The position numbers and the translations under genes were made by a program. Positions 29,677 to 42,800 of a stretch of 64,000 bases of DNA are shown piece after piece. Numbering within the stretch: position 1 is the first letter of the stretch; every line of letters starts with the position of its first letter. Source of the DNA: Serpula lacrymans var. lacrymans S7.9 (Eukaryota > Basidiomycota > Agaricomycetes > Boletales > Serpulaceae); assembly GCF_000218685.1 (NCBI RefSeq), contig NW_006763291.1, forward strand, positions 3,025,173-3,089,172. Reading direction: 5' to 3'. Below the pieces are notes generated by a model that did no database searches, was not told where the DNA came from, and saw only the letters and a list, made by a program, of their open reading frames with translations.

Positions 29677-32051
29677 ATGACCACCTCGCCCAACAACGAC
29701 TGGGTCGCCCTGTGCGAGGCAAAACGAAACGCCCAAGCAGCGTCCATACCGCCATCCTGGGTGATCACACCACCGGCGCCGGATACCCAGCTCAACGTCC
29801 TCGATATCCCGCAGACATGCGGCCTGCTCACCCCACGCGAACTCGAGATAACAGAATTCGGCGCTCGCGATGTCTCTGAGCTCGTTGAGAAACTGGCAAA
29901 GGGAGAATGGTCTAGCGTCGAGGTGACGACGGCGTATTATAAGCGTGCTATAGTTGCACATCAAGTGGTCAGTCTATGTCGATCGATCGAGACCGGCGTC
30001 GTAGGCTTCCGTGATGCTAACATTACCATGTCTATTTATCTTCTGCTTCATAGACCAACTGTCTCACAGAAATATTCGTGGATCGTGCTCTAGCGCGCGC
30101 TAAGGAACTCGACGAGTATCTAGCACAGAATGGCAAACCTATAGGTCCTCTTCATGGCCTTCCCATGTCTCTCAAAGATCAATTCACCATGAAAGGCCTC
30201 GAAACTATCATGGGTAACATCCAAGTACTGTACAATTGGCTAGTCAACCTTACAGTTAACTATTACTATTACAGGATATGCGTCCAACATTGGCAAGTTT
30301 GCAGAAGAAGACTGTGTCCTCGTCGAGATGCTTTACGACCTTGGCGCAGTCCCTTTCGTGCGTACAAACGTCCCACAGACACTCATGGTATGTTCCTTCT
30401 TCATCCTATCTTATTTGACTCTGTCTAACTCCTGCTTACTCGCGTCTAGTGGGGCGAAACACATAATAATGTCTTTGGCCGAACTACGAATCCGTACAAT
30501 CGCGGATTAACTCCAGGCGGATCCTCTGGTGGAGAAGGTGCACTCCTGGCCATGAAGGGGAGTCCTTTAGGTATAGGTACAGATATTGATGGGTGCGTCC
30601 CTATTAGTTCATATTTCACCTTCGCTATGGGCTTATCATCACTCTTTAGTTCCCTTCGGATCCCTTCTGCGTTTTGTGGCCTCTATACTCTACGCCCATC
30701 ATACGAACGCTTGCCATACTATGGAGCATCCAATGCGTTGACTGGGCAAGAATCCATTTCTTCGGTCCTGGGACCAATGTCGACGTCCCTCTCTTCACTC
30801 AAATTGCTCACGCGATCACTGATTGACGCGCGGCCATGGGAGAAAGATCCCTTGGTCGTGAGGAAGAGGTGGTGCGAGGATGAGTATAAGCTGGTGGAAC
30901 ACGGGGGAGGAAAGGGGATGGTATTTGGGGTCATATGGGATAATGAGGTCGTTAGGCCGCACCCCCCGCTTGTTAGAGCGATGAAGTATGTGAAACAGGC
31001 GTTGGAGCGGGCTGGACACAAAGGTATGCAACTGTTTTGCCAAACGAATGTTTGCGGTATGACAACTGTCTGCATATTTTTTAAGTAATCGACTGGAAAC
31101 CACTCAACCATATTGACATATATAAAAATGCTGTAAGTGCATCTCTCCTCCTCGCTTTCCATCTCATTAATCCCCTTCAGCAAACAATTTTGGTGGCGGA
31201 TGGCGGAGAAGATTACAAGCGTGATTGTGCGCTTTCGGGAGAGCCCCTGATCACATCGATGAGCCCTGAGGCGGGCGCCCACCCAATACCTGGTGAGGCT
31301 GCTCATAGCATGGAGCTGGAGGTTTCTCTCGTGAAGACACTAGTCGGTCCGCCGAGATCTAGAACGGCCTATGAGGTGAGCTAGTCATTCCGCAAAGCAA
31401 CGTCCGATGACTGAGCATTATATTTCCCCTGTGCTCCCGCACCATTCATATTGATCCCAGCTCTGGCAACTTCACAACGAGAAGCGTGCCTTGCGCAAAG
31501 CGTACCTAGATCATTGGAATTCCACGAAGAGTATTACAGGGACAGGAAGACCTGTCGACGCAATCATATCCCCTGCAGTAGCGTATACTGCAGTGCCACA
31601 CGGGCTTAACTAGTGCGTGATCGACTTGCTCAAACGCTGACACCTACATCGTTCCTGTTCTCATGACAATGTGCTGATATCGCGTTTGTACCCACGCAGT
31701 GACTCCTTTTACACCACTCTTGGAAATTCGATGGATTACGCGTGTTCTGGTTTCCCGGTGACTTTTGTTGACCCCAAGCTAGACGTGCCGCTGCCTCCAC
31801 ACGAGTTCCATAATCACGAAGACGAGGCGTTTTATAAACTATGTAAGTTTTTAACTCTATGCTATTTTGACGATTTACGAGCTATATATATGCTGATAAT
31901 CCTACCTAAAGATCATCCTGATCTGTTCCCTGGTGTTCCTGTTGGGCTTCAGCTCATCGGCCGGACACTTGAAGAAGAAGCGGTCATTAGGATGACTGAG
32001 ATTGTGGATTCGGCGTTGAGGAAATGGAAGGGGGAGAATGGACTTCAGTGA
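29677..32051 (+). CDS. amidase-signature family hydrolase
   Basis: A Ser-Ser-Lys hydrolase related to fungal acetamidases and fatty-acid amide hydrolases; it splits a carboxamide into acid and ammonia or amine. ATG 29677 opens an uncleaved-looking N terminus without signal peptide. The catalytic Lys is in MSLKDQFTMKG (about 30170), the first Ser and nucleophile region in TPGGSSGGEGALLA (about 30511-30550) and GIGTDIDGSLRIPS is restored by removing an intron at about 30594-30650. At least eight introns occur; the one at 31613-31699 rejoins LNYDSFYTT. The C terminus GVPVGLQLIGRTLEEE is the classic end of this family. The product is about 560 residues, as expected. The substrate is not predictable. 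It follows the methionine gene in the same direction with separate promoters. Confidence 0.9.
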
Positions 32052-33935
32052 TGACGGATAATTTTTTGAGATGCTTGTGCTATGTGCATTGCTGTTCAGA
32101 TCTTTCAGATGGTGATGCCGAGCGCCCTCTAGCACGTGAAACTACATTAGTCAGCAAAGCTTAGATAAATGCCGGCCGCGGCTTTCTGAATTGACGAGCC
32201 GCTGAATCAATATTCCCATGTGCGACCCGAGTGCTTGGATGAGAAAGTAGAGTGCACAGTCTTTGAATCATTGATTAGAATGGACAGCTCAATGTCTCGA
32301 TGTCGCTATGCTCCCAGGGCTGGATGTCATCAAAACAAGCCTGAGCAGCACAGGCTCATAGTACAGGCTAACTTTCTTTATGATCGCCGCTCCTTCGAAC
32401 TCCAAGTTTGTTCTATGGGCTCAATGTCTCTAAATCGTCGCGATTTGCGCAAGCTCGAAGATCGAATGGGCCCACAGTGATCACTGTGACGGAGCTGTTT
32501 AAAAATGGACGACTGGATCATGATTGTGGTAGTCAGGGCTAGGCACCTTTTTTCAAACATATTATCACAAGGTGTACACACATTCAGTCACTTGTTTGTA
32601 GTTTCTGTTGATACAGTGTTGCACGTGTGTTACAGGAAATCATACAAGGGTATATCGTGCATAGTGCTGAAACGTCAGCGCTTAGACTCTGCTGTGTGTA
32701 TTAGCGCGCGATCTTATATTTAAACAAATCACACGGGCATCCGGTCAACAATCTGACGATCTCTGTGATGAAATTACCTGCAACAATGCAACCTTCTTCC
32801 GATAATGGACAGTAGCGTCATTTCTACTCGGATCCTTACTAACAGTGTTGCGATCTGCTCGTTTTTCCCTCGTTTTTCTTCTCAAGTTTCTATGGAGTTA
32901 CACATAAGGCAACCGACGATGCTTCAGCCATGCAAAGGCACAAAGTACCAGTACGTTATGCATATGATTTACAGCACACACAGCTCCTGATGTAGTACTT
33001 GTGCTTCTTAACTTGAATCTAGACGCTTCAGCGCCCAGATCGCGATCTTCCGAGTCCCAAGTGCACACACGCAGAGATCTTCCCATGCAGTGTAGTGTCT
33101 GAGGATGGATGGGCGGATCTTCTGGAAAGTATCCATTAACCACGCACACACTCAAAAATCATGCAACTCGATGGTATCCACGAGAAGCTATCATGATCTC
33201 ACGATGAGATGTACAGGTGCCTTGTGTTATATGCAGCGGCAGAGCGACAATCAAGCAACTTTATACCGGCGGATGCTCAACTGCTATGTAAAGATGGTTT
33301 AGACAGCATATGCCGCTTTCTCGATCCAACAATGATCATACTACCAGTGGCCTCCATCACCCGCAAACAACCTATACACATTATTAAACACAGCTGAGTC
33401 CGATCATCACCAAAGACTCTTTGCCTGATGGACCAAAATATACGCAATTCCTCAAGGTCCCCACGCTAAAATTGTTCAACCAAGTAGTGCGCTTATTCTT
33501 GTTCATCGCGGTTTTCGGTTGTGGCTGACTTTTTCTATAGGGGATGAGGTTACTGTTAAGGACGAAAAGGACGACATGCTTTACTCGAGTTAAATCGGTT
33601 GTAGCCAGTGCATTCCTGTTTTTTAGATGTGGAAATGAGAGTGTACCATCATTATCATTTCACAGGTCCTATACATAGTCTGCTGACCGGTCAGCAGCTA
33701 TCAGAGCCCAAAAATAGTCCGACGCACTGTTTAAACCTTCGCTACCATCATTAAAGCGGGGTTTGCGTCTTCACAGCTTGATATGATCGACCTCTGGCAT
33801 CATCTTTTCATCTCGACACTGCACATTATGGCGCTTGCTTTCGAGTATATAATGTTACTGGTGAAGTACTCATTCCATCAACGTACCACTTCATTCCATC
33901 AACATACCATACTTCATTCATCTACATACTCCTCA
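32052..33935. other. stretch with no assignable gene
   Basis: Almost 1.9 kb contain only short unrelated open frames with no domain, consistent exon series or repeat that I can find. The last 150 bp are the promoter of the exon-repeat gene; they include a TATA box at 33846-33852 and a short direct repeat, CATTCCATCAACGTACCA followed by CATTCCATCAACATACCA, at about 33870-33910. Confidence 0.45.
33846..33852 (+). promoter_or_regulatory. TATA box of the exon-repeat gene
   Basis: TATATAA lies 83 bp before the ATG at 33936, with a short duplicated CATTCCATCAAC element in the 5' UTR between them. Confidence 0.45.
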
Positions 33936-35294
33936 ATGTCTCTCGCAAAGCAGCAAGGACCCGTTGGACTGCCAGTCAGTGTTAGCAAAGAAGTTGAAGC
34001 AAGGTGAGCGGCAACTTACCTTGGGAGCCTTAGGATGCACCTCCTGATCGCTCTATATAACGATTTCAGAGAACTTGGGAAATCCATCATAATCTGCAAC
34101 GTGGAGCCTTACAACCCAGAGGGGTCAGACGATGACAGCGATAGTGACTCGGATGATGACTCGGATGTTGACTGTAATGACCTGTTCGTACTGAAATTTC
34201 TTTGAAAGACAATTTTCACCAACTCTTGTATGGTCTATACAGGGAAGCAAGTGATACTGGGTGCTTTCGGCCTCGTGGGAGCGACACTTACAAAAAAGTA
34301 GTGGGGAACCCGAAGCCCACAAGGACGTGGAGGCTACCCTCTTTCTCCTCATCGAACTCAGACCCGTCGAGATCGCGACCACCCAACCAGAGGTAAATAC
34401 GATCCTGGAAATAGTCTAAGGTGGACATGCTTCTGACTATGATCATGATTGACTATAGGTACCCTCCTGGCTTGCCACCACCCCCACTTCGCCCATATCC
34501 CATGCAGCCGTCTTCAGCACCTTTCCAGAGGTATGTGCAACTTCACAAAAGTGCCAAGATGATAATCTAATTATGGTTGCGACTTAAGCTATCCTCCGTC
34601 CTCTGATCCCCAATATCCTACTCGTCCGTATCAAACGTCCTCCCAGAGGTAAATACGATTCATGAAGTGTTCTTAATGCACGTGTCTGATGATGGTTTTA
34701 CAGTTATAGTCAAAGCCCTGCCGTGGCATCAACCTCTTCCGCTTACCACCGTTCTACTCACGCAGTTTCGGTGCCTACCTGGAGGTAAATACGACGGGAT
34801 ATTTTAAGATTTTTCAGCCTCTAATTATGATTCTGTAGCTCTCCTCAAGTTCCTGCAGCATCATCCAGTTCTCACCAGGGATACAATCAAAATCCCGTCG
34901 CGCCATCCAGTCAACCTACCTACCAGCATACACCCCAGCAAGCACACTATTCGAACCCACCATCCGACCAGAGGTAAATACAATTCCAAAAATGTGCCTA
35001 AGGTGCACGTCGCTGATCATGATTCCACAGATATAATCAACGTCCAGTCGCACCTTCAGGTTATCCTATCCAGCATGCACCCCAGCCGTACAGAAACCCA
35101 TCATTAGGTCAGGGGTGAGTACAATCTCGCATATGTGCTGAGATCCATGCCTCTGATAATGGTTCTATAGATATAGTCAAACGAGCCAGACACAGTCATA
35201 CCCCACCAGTAGCAATATTTATGGGACCGCCCCTCCTTTGCCGCAAACGAGGAAGCCATCTAGGCCGTACTATCGTCGGTTCGATCACGACTAA
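33936..35294 (+). CDS. Pro/Ser/Gln/Tyr-rich protein made of duplicated exons
   Basis: I do not recognise the family, but the gene structure is clear. ATG 33936 gives MSLAKQQGPVGLPVSVSK; exon 2 encodes an acidic patch with alternating Asp and Ser; a Pro/Ser-rich tail follows. From 34395 on, six introns each lie after the second base of a codon, so the exons between them are symmetrical and duplicable. Five of the six donors read AGGTAAATACRA or close to it, and the introns resemble each other (AAGGTGCACGT, CTGATNATGATT). Each exon starts with a Tyr- or Ser-containing motif (RYPPG, SYPPS, SYSQS, SSPQV, RYNQR, GYSQT) and ends in SQR, SQS or similar. The last exon ends KPSRPYYRRFDHD with the stop at 35292. 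There is no signal peptide; the product is likely disordered. The intron joining exons 2 and 3 is least sure: the best fit uses an acceptor at about 34247. Confidence 0.7.
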
Positions 35295-35442
35295 ACACCG
35301 TTATGTCTTTACGAATCGTCACGAATGTGAGGATCATGCTGCTGCTCCTTTATGATTAGCTTCGCCGCCCAGTACTAGTATATTTATGGCAAGCACGCAG
35401 TTGAAGGATGGAGACTTTTGGCATATTTATTTAATCTTTACT

Positions 35443-35596
35443 GTCTAGCAGTGCGATAATATATAATATAGCTTCTCTAGTATATACCATGTTTTTGACA
35501 CGAACAATTATACCCCACTGTCTAGCAGTACGATAATATTTAATATAGCTTCTCTAGTATACACCATGTTTTTAACACGAACAGTTATACCGCCGA
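35443..35596. repeat. 77-bp tandem duplication
   Basis: Two direct copies begin at 35443 and 35520 (GTCTAGCAGTGCG and GTCTAGCAGTACG) and share TATAGCTTCTCTAGTATA and CCATGTTTTT followed by ACACGAACA. They differ at a handful of positions and lie in the 3' flank of the exon-repeat gene. Confidence 0.85.
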
Positions 35597-37691
35597 TGCT
35601 TACAATCAGAGTTCGAGTCGGATTCAGAGTCCATGCTCAAAGGCATAGTCATCGAAGGTCGAGCGTTCGTAGTTAAAGCTTTTAAAGCTTGAATGGTCTT
35701 GGCTGGAGTGCAGTCAGCGCACGTGGTAGGTCTCAGGCTCCTCCCCGTCCACTGTTTCGAGGTTCAGAATGTATCCCACCTCAGGCAGGGACTTAATCCG
35801 TTACGTAAGGGCCTCAAAGACCTATTCTTTGTCGATGGGTTTAGGACCTTAATTATCCCCTCGCTGCCGAGGTTTCCCAGCCAAGTATATATATAGTATT
35901 TCTAAATACAGCGGTACTTGAACAACCCTCTGCAAACCCTCCTGTGGTGCCCTCTGGAGTTTGTAAAATATTTCTTTGTTCCAGGGGCCTTCTAGGGCAA
36001 TACTTACAGCATTATTTCCATATAATGCATACTCTTTATGTGCTCGTGAAATGCTCTGTCAAACCTCTGTCAGACCCTCAGGCAACCTGTAGGAATCCTT
36101 CTGTGAAACCTCGTGAGAACCCTCCAGCCACTACTGTGTCCGGGTCAATCATCCATATATGGATATCCAGAGCACTACCTCCACAAAACATTACCGCTTT
36201 TGGAAGCAGCTGGCTCCATATGTTTGTTTTTTCGCTATTTCTGGGAATCTTAGCTTGTAGATATCACTTTAAACACCTATAGCATACTTAGCAGTGTATA
36301 TTAATATTGCTCCACCTGACAGATAGTGTGTTTATGTAGCAGAATACCATCATAATTCAAAAAACATCGCCCAAAAAAGGAAATAAAAGAGGAAAGAGGG
36401 TTTTGGGAGGGTTGGACAGGTTATCACAGCTCATAATTAGGCTCTGGACATTATCCAGACCTTATAAATGATTTTTTGTAGAGAAAACTGGTGCTCTTTT
36501 GCTATGCACCATGTCAGAAACACCAAAACAATGATAAAAATAAGAAAAAACATAAAAAAGCGGAATAAAACATAGAATAGTGCATGATATAATATCATAC
36601 AAGGTATAATAAGGTTGCAGAAATGTTTCAACATAGTGTATGCATCGTTATGGCTCGCATATATGTTAATCAGGCAAATGCATAGACCTCAGTGCTGAAT
36701 TAAGGTGTATTTAAGGCTTTTATAACAGTAGTGATACTAAACTTCACTTCAACCCACATATCACGCCCTTGAGGGTAGAATATCCATCAGATAAGCATAT
36801 ATGCAAGCCATAAAGATGCATACACTATCTTGAAACATTTCTGCAACCTTATTATACCTTGTATGATATGACAAAACCGGATAAACCCGGTCTCTGCCGA
36901 AGCAGCCATTGTTCTCCTAGGAGCACAATTGTACTCCTAGGAGTCATTATACTGTAGCGAGTAGCACCTCCGACTATAAGTAGTAGGGGGTTTAGTATTG
37001 AAATACCTCAGTTGTTTCTATAGCCTCTTGGGCAGTGGCTGAGTTTCACATAGGTTTATTACTACCTACATTAATCCCATGTTCAGAGATTATCCTGTTG
37101 TGTGAGAAGCTCGAGATGGCTTGTATCACTCAAAGTGATGCAGATACCTCTTTGGAGCTGACACGTCAACTTCGCAAGTTTTGTGGGGTGATGCGGAGGA
37201 AGGAGTTGCAGAATGCAGAGCAAACAATGCTGGACCGCTATTGGCAGCAGTAGGTAGAGCCATAGATGAATGCCATGTCACAATGTTACACTATGTCACA
37301 AATTTGGTGCTGCATACTTCTCATGTTGCATATCGGAATGGCCGGCGCAAGTCGTATGCGCTATGAAAAAGTCTACTGTAGTCTGCACCACTAAACCAAC
37401 GAGACTTCATTTTATTTCAAAGGCGTCATACACAGGTTCGTAACCTCACGAAACTTTTATTCAAACATACATGGCGCCATAGGTACCGGATCAAAAAAAA
37501 ACTAACGAGAAGATTGGACAAGAACGGACGAGAAGATGCGTATGTAGAGAAACAACATGATAAGATAAGGAGAGGGGGACAGCGTCTAGAGTCTATAAGT
37601 CTAAGGGTCATGAACAAGCCCGTACAAAAAGAATTACATAACAATATTGGAGCGGAAATAATATTAAAAATAAAAGCCACTTGCCGAGTGC
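35597..37691. other. repeat-rich stretch without a recognised gene
   Basis: About 2.1 kb of AT-rich DNA. It contains short reiterated motifs of the type AACCCTC and AAACCTC (35920-36125), the foldback listed separately, and near 36918-36945 two copies of CTCCTAGGAG, each a perfect palindrome. An open frame at about 37035-37253 lacks an early ATG and matches nothing. The mix suggests old transposon debris, but I see no transposase, reverse transcriptase or LTR pair. Confidence 0.45.
36591..36870. repeat. foldback: 80-bp inverted repeat with 120-nt loop
   Basis: The arm at 36591-36673 (ATCATACAAGGTATAATAAG and onward) is the reverse complement of 36790-36870, with only a few mismatches, e.g. 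CAACATAG against CAAGATAG. The loop is about 120 nt. No coding sequence or obvious target-site duplication is visible, so it may be a small non-autonomous element or a local inversion-duplication. Confidence 0.8.
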
Positions 37692-38807
37692 TCAAGTGAG
37701 CGGTGCATGCCCATTAGTCTGCTGGTTCACTTCGTTCTTGGCCTCGTCCTTCTTTTGACCCAACACATTGACAAGTTCACTGACCCTTCTGGAGACATTA
37801 TCCAACATCGGGCGGACACGTTCTTTAACCTCCGTTGTGACTTTGTTCACCTTCTCGTTCATAGGAACATTAGGGGCTGTGACGATATTCCGCAGATCTG
37901 TGATTGTTGCAGACAAATCAGGGAAGTTTGACTGTAGTTGCTGCGGTAGCTGAGCAGTGGAGGACTGGAGCTTTTGCAACTCCTGCACCATAGAACCAGA
38001 AAGTCCGTGTATGCGTGTTTGAGCATTGGTAAGAGAAGAAGACGCAAGGTTAGTGATGTTTTGAGCAGTATCAGTGGCACGTTGACTGGTACATCGAAAT
38101 GGATCAATATTGATAAAAACTGAAACAACTGATAACGCACACTAATACACTCTGCGACTGGAGCTGTTTGAGATGTTCTTGTGAAAAAACATATAGGTTG
38201 TCTTTCAGGTGTTTTGAAAGAGCATATGCGCGTTGATATTGATATTGCGAGTCTGAGCCAGGCGAAGAAGCACCAGACTCGTTGCCTATCTTGTTAACGG
38301 CAACTTGGAAGTAGTCTATGATCGGTGCGAATCTCTAAGTGGCGATGACGGCGAGAGTGTGAGATGAGGTCATGCGTGACGTACTCTAATATCACATACC
38401 TGGTCAATGCCCTGTGCGACGCCATAAGCTGGCGATTTTACCCGCTCGTCTATTGTTTTGTTGGCTGCACTCATCGCGCTCTCTCGCCGCTCCTTGACGT
38501 AGTTGACCATTTCCTCAGGCTTCGCCTTGAAGGGGTAAGGGTATCTCGACTCTACAGCATCGAGACCCTTGTTGGCATAACCATCAGCGCGAATGATGAA
38601 AGGTGCGAGGCGAATCTGGATTGGCTCTGTGTAGGAGTATGCAGAGTGGGTCAAAGCCTGCGCTGTCGTGTAAGGCGAGCGAGTGAAGACATTGCCGCAC
38701 AGGGTTGAATCCAAAGTCGATAAAGAGGAAGAAACAAGAGGGATCGATAAAACACGAGTGAATATAGTGACCTCTGGGGCCCTCTGAGTCTGAGTTTCTG
38801 TTGCCAT
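37692..38807 (-). CDS. perilipin-like lipid-droplet protein
   Basis: A predicted coat protein of lipid droplets (fungal MPL1/Pln1-like perilipin), which shields stored triacylglycerol from lipases. ATG 38807 starts MATETQTQRAPEVTIFTRVL. The conserved perilipin block follows: SIPLVSSSLSTLDSTL, then IRLAPFIIRADGYANKGLD and VESRYPYPFKAKPEE. After an intron near 38343-38400 the chain continues RFAPIIDYFQVAVNKI. The C-terminal half is amphipathic, with long helices (LQKLQSSTAQLPQQLQ; NEKVNKVTTEVKERV) as in other family members. It ends in a short Gln/Asn-rich tail, stop at 37692. Three or more introns, product about 315 residues. It reads away from the Vps3 C-terminal fragment's 3' end. Confidence 0.82.
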
Positions 38808-39821
38808 TTGGACGATGGTGGGTGTTTGGAAGAAAGAGGAGGCAGGTTCGAAAACGCACTGAGAGAGGATGTTCAAATACTACCAGTCTGACATGTGATA
38901 AAAGTGAGGTCGTCACGTCACCATGCGCGTCAGTTACGAATGTGTCACACCTGCCTAGAATTCTGACAGCTAAAAAACCTTATTTAACATCCGAAGAATG
39001 CAGTACAGAACTCCGATCTTATCACAAGCCGCTATCTCTTCTGATTTGGCTATCGGCATCTACCGGTCCCAAATGATAAGACCAGCGAATATCATCTGCT
39101 ACTCCACCGCATTTCCAAACTATGTAATGCCCGTGTTTATCTGATCACGATATCACTAATCTCTGGCCGCGAAGTATTCCGTGAATCCCAGGAGGCATAT
39201 GCTTTGCCTTTTTTTGATTTGTTTTTAACCGTTATCAGTGCATCTAATACGTCGCAATACGGAATAGGGACACCAGAAAGTCTACCCTGAGAATTACCAG
39301 GCTCTTATTTTCTCCCATTTGGCTGGATACCTTACTACTTCAAGTTGTGTCGTTGAGTCTGCACATGTAACGTGCCGCATCTTTTCCTGGAACGGAGAAC
39401 TTCATTCACATGCATCGATCAGGCTGTGTTACTACATCGCTCCAGCCTTCGAAGCTCCAACTTATTGTCTCGGCAATACTAAAAAGTACTCGTTAGGCTA
39501 TTACCACACGTCTCGCACTCTATATCTTAATATTCTAGACTCGGTCCCCAGTTCCAGGGCACTGCCATGACAGACAGACATTTGAGACAGGGCTCAAAGC
39601 TGACGCTCGAGGAGGCAGAGGTTGTAAATGTTTTCGCGGTTGGATAGGGACTTCATAAAAGTCCTACCGTGACGTGACAGGACCGTCGGAAGGTCTGATA
39701 ATATATTAATTAACATGCATAATTTTAAAGAAGTGAGCCATAATCTGAAAACGGATGAAAACATGAACCAATGATTAGCTAAATTTAAATTTAGAAGTAC
39801 CGATTCATTCCCTAACCCATC
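38808..39821. other. intergenic spacer
   Basis: About 1 kb upstream of the perilipin gene and downstream of the Vps3-like C-terminal fragment. It should contain the perilipin promoter and the fragment's 3' UTR. I find no conserved frame, repeat or RNA gene here. Confidence 0.4.
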
Positions 39822-42800
39822 TCATCTCAAATCCAATCCACCACTTTCAGGAACACTGATTGCTTCCGATCCCAACTCCTGGTGCAACACCATTTTTTCT
39901 GGATGTCTTGGGAAGACCGTTTCTTGGCTTTCTACACTGTTCTGGAACGCCGACTTTTCGTCAGATTTCTCGTCAACCTCCTCCTCTTCGCCGCCAGAAT
40001 CGTCCGCTGCCTCTTCGATTATGGCGCCTTGTTCGCGTAATATGAGCCACGTTTTATCTATGACCTAGTGTATGACATAGTTATGGGTGAAAGATCCTAG
40101 GGAATCATAACGCCAAGCAAAGACGCACATCCAGATTTTGCCCTGAACTCATCGCCTTCACAATCTGTCCTTCGTGGTGGGCGTGCAAGGTCCGTCGGAA
40201 TGACCTTGCGAGGAAGGAAGATAGCACATTGAGAGACCAATCTGGGGGTACGAGTGGGATGACCTAGGCGGTATGGATAGGTCAGTTAAAGGAAGAGGGA
40301 AATTAATAAGGTAAATGCTTGTTCAGATATCAGCTTGTTCGATGATGAATAAACACCACCGAGAGTAACGAGAAGCAAAAAGAGAAATTGTGAAATGATA
40401 CATGTATACTCACATCCACTACATCAAGATTCATAGCTTGAGAGTCGAGCAATCGCGCAGTGTGATACGACTCTCTACGTATATTCAGTTAGTCGGGCCA
40501 TATATTGATTCGACCGATTGTAGACGTACCCTTCGCTCATGTATACTTCCAGCAAAAGCCTCACCAAATCCCTTTTTGTCTGGTCATCCACAGCATCGAT
40601 CTTCCCACTCGATTGCCCTGCCCATCCAGCAAGACTGTACATTTCCACAAGTGAAAGCGCCGCTTTGGGAGATATCACTCGGCCTCCGTGCGTACAATAT
40701 GCCTCAGCCGATACCGTATCACGCAAGACATGTACAAGCGTCGAGATAGCTGTACGGTGGCTGCCAAGCTATTCAGTGAAATTTGTTAGAGGGGGGCCCG
40801 TTATCGACTGGTCAACCATGACGGACAAAAAGTGAGGAGGAACAAAGCCCACCTTCCCATCAAGTATTGCTAATTCAAGCGCAAGTACCTTCTCATTTTC
40901 TCCCATACCTTCCTGTAGATGTTCTCGGACCTGGGCTACATCGTACTCGAAGCTTTGAAGATATAACGCCGTTTTTAGCCGGATTCGTTTGGCAGGTGAA
41001 TCGGGGGTCGTAGATGCAAAGTATGTAAGGAAAGGTGTGGGGCTTTGCGAGCGAGACGACGCAGAAGAAGCAAATGAAGAAGCTAACCGATGACTTAAGT
41101 CAACTATTGAAGAATGAATGACTCGGCATATCATTACCTTTCGCTCGCCAGAGCTTCAAGGTTCCTTCGTCATCAAGACATTCAAGTAGCTGATCAACAC
41201 ACGACAAAGCCAACTGCATATGTAGGCTACGGTCCTGTAAAGCGATGAGGTCATGGTTAATTTTTATACCGAATCCGAAAACAAGGGACGCAAAACAAAA
41301 TTTCTGAGACGTAACCATAGTCGCAGTTCTGCTGAAAGCAAAAACAAACTCACCGAACTCCGTCTCTGTAGTACTAGGAATTCTAGGAACTGGACTGCTG
41401 CAGCAGGATTCGTGGCCCGTAGTTGTTCCAGCATCGCGAGATCGTCTTCAACCTGGGACTTCGCCTGTCGTTTGTTTGAATCACGCTGCGTCAGAAGCTG
41501 ATATCATGCAAATTAACCAGTCAACAAAACGCGAAAATAGTATATCAACTTCAGCACACCTTGAGTGCGCGATCGGGATCTTTCTTCGTTAGCCAGATCA
41601 CCCATCGCTGGATAAGTGCCTTGTCTCGTTTCTCGGTCAACAGTGTAAACATGTTCGATAGCGGGTCAAGAACGTCAGGGTCTGTCCACTCGCCCTCTAT
41701 GAGTCTGGTGACAAAAAATAGAAGTTAGCGGCAGATATTTCGAAAAAGATGAAAGAGAAATTCAACACGAGGGGTTACTGGAAAGACGTACTTTGCCCAA
41801 GCTTCACACAACTTCACAACTTCACCTTTCTCCTTGTATAAACTACATAATATGCTAAAGTGTCCTGACTGTATCAATGCTTGCTCTATTTCGTCAAGTA
41901 TGACTTCATTCGAAGGATCTTGTAACAGCGCGTGGAGATCTGTGGGTTTATCCCCCAATACAAATATTTTAGCAAGGACAGTGTCAATCACCTGTGGTTG
42001 ACATGATTCAGTATAATCAATAAGTTGTTATCAGCTGTGAGACAAAATAAACAACAACTCATACCTGCCCCTCCTTGCCTTTGATTTGCTTTTCTCCAGC
42101 ATCTTTCATGATCTCACCCCTGACGTTGGGACCATCCTCCACTCTTCGCCTTGTACGCCATTTCCTTAAAAAAACTTCCAACATATTCCTCGCTTCGCCA
42201 TTCAAAATCGCGCGCAATTCGACTGTAGGAGGAGCCTCGCGGGTATTTGGCGCGAGATGCGGAGAATAGTTCCTGACTAGGTTTGCAGCAACTGGAGGTC
42301 AGTTCCGACCGTAGATGACGGGGAACGGACAGATGGGAATGGGTGAGCAGCCGGTGGGTGGTGGTTGGAGGGGAAACGGATTATGGTGGTACGTATTGAC
42401 ATTGTTGGGTGGGATGGGGGAGGGGCATAAAAGAAGGCAACTCACTGATTTCATCTACTGAAGCCTCAGGTGGCATGTGTTCCACGACACCTTCAAACAA
42501 ATCTATGCCATCTTCTTCTCCGAAGAGGTGCCCACGAAGGTCGGGGAAGTAGCTGACAAGTACACGAGGGTCGAGATCACCTGCAAACAGGTTTTTGCCA
42601 GCGTCTTCAAAGAGCGTTTCGGCAAGACATTGGAATCCAATGCGCTGATAGACATAGCGTAACTCTTCTGCCTACGCAGTGAAGCTATTAGTATATTATT
42701 CAAGCCTGGTATTGTCACGTTATACTTACCTCTCCAACGTCGACAGTGATTTTGCTTTCATGCTTTTTTCTCTGTTGATCTGCGAGGTCAATGGCATCTT

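Noticed and set aside
37035..37253. A 72-codon frame after the foldback, considered as transposon remnant or small protein.
   Set aside because: Starts with GTG, has no family motif, no LTR or terminal repeat around it.
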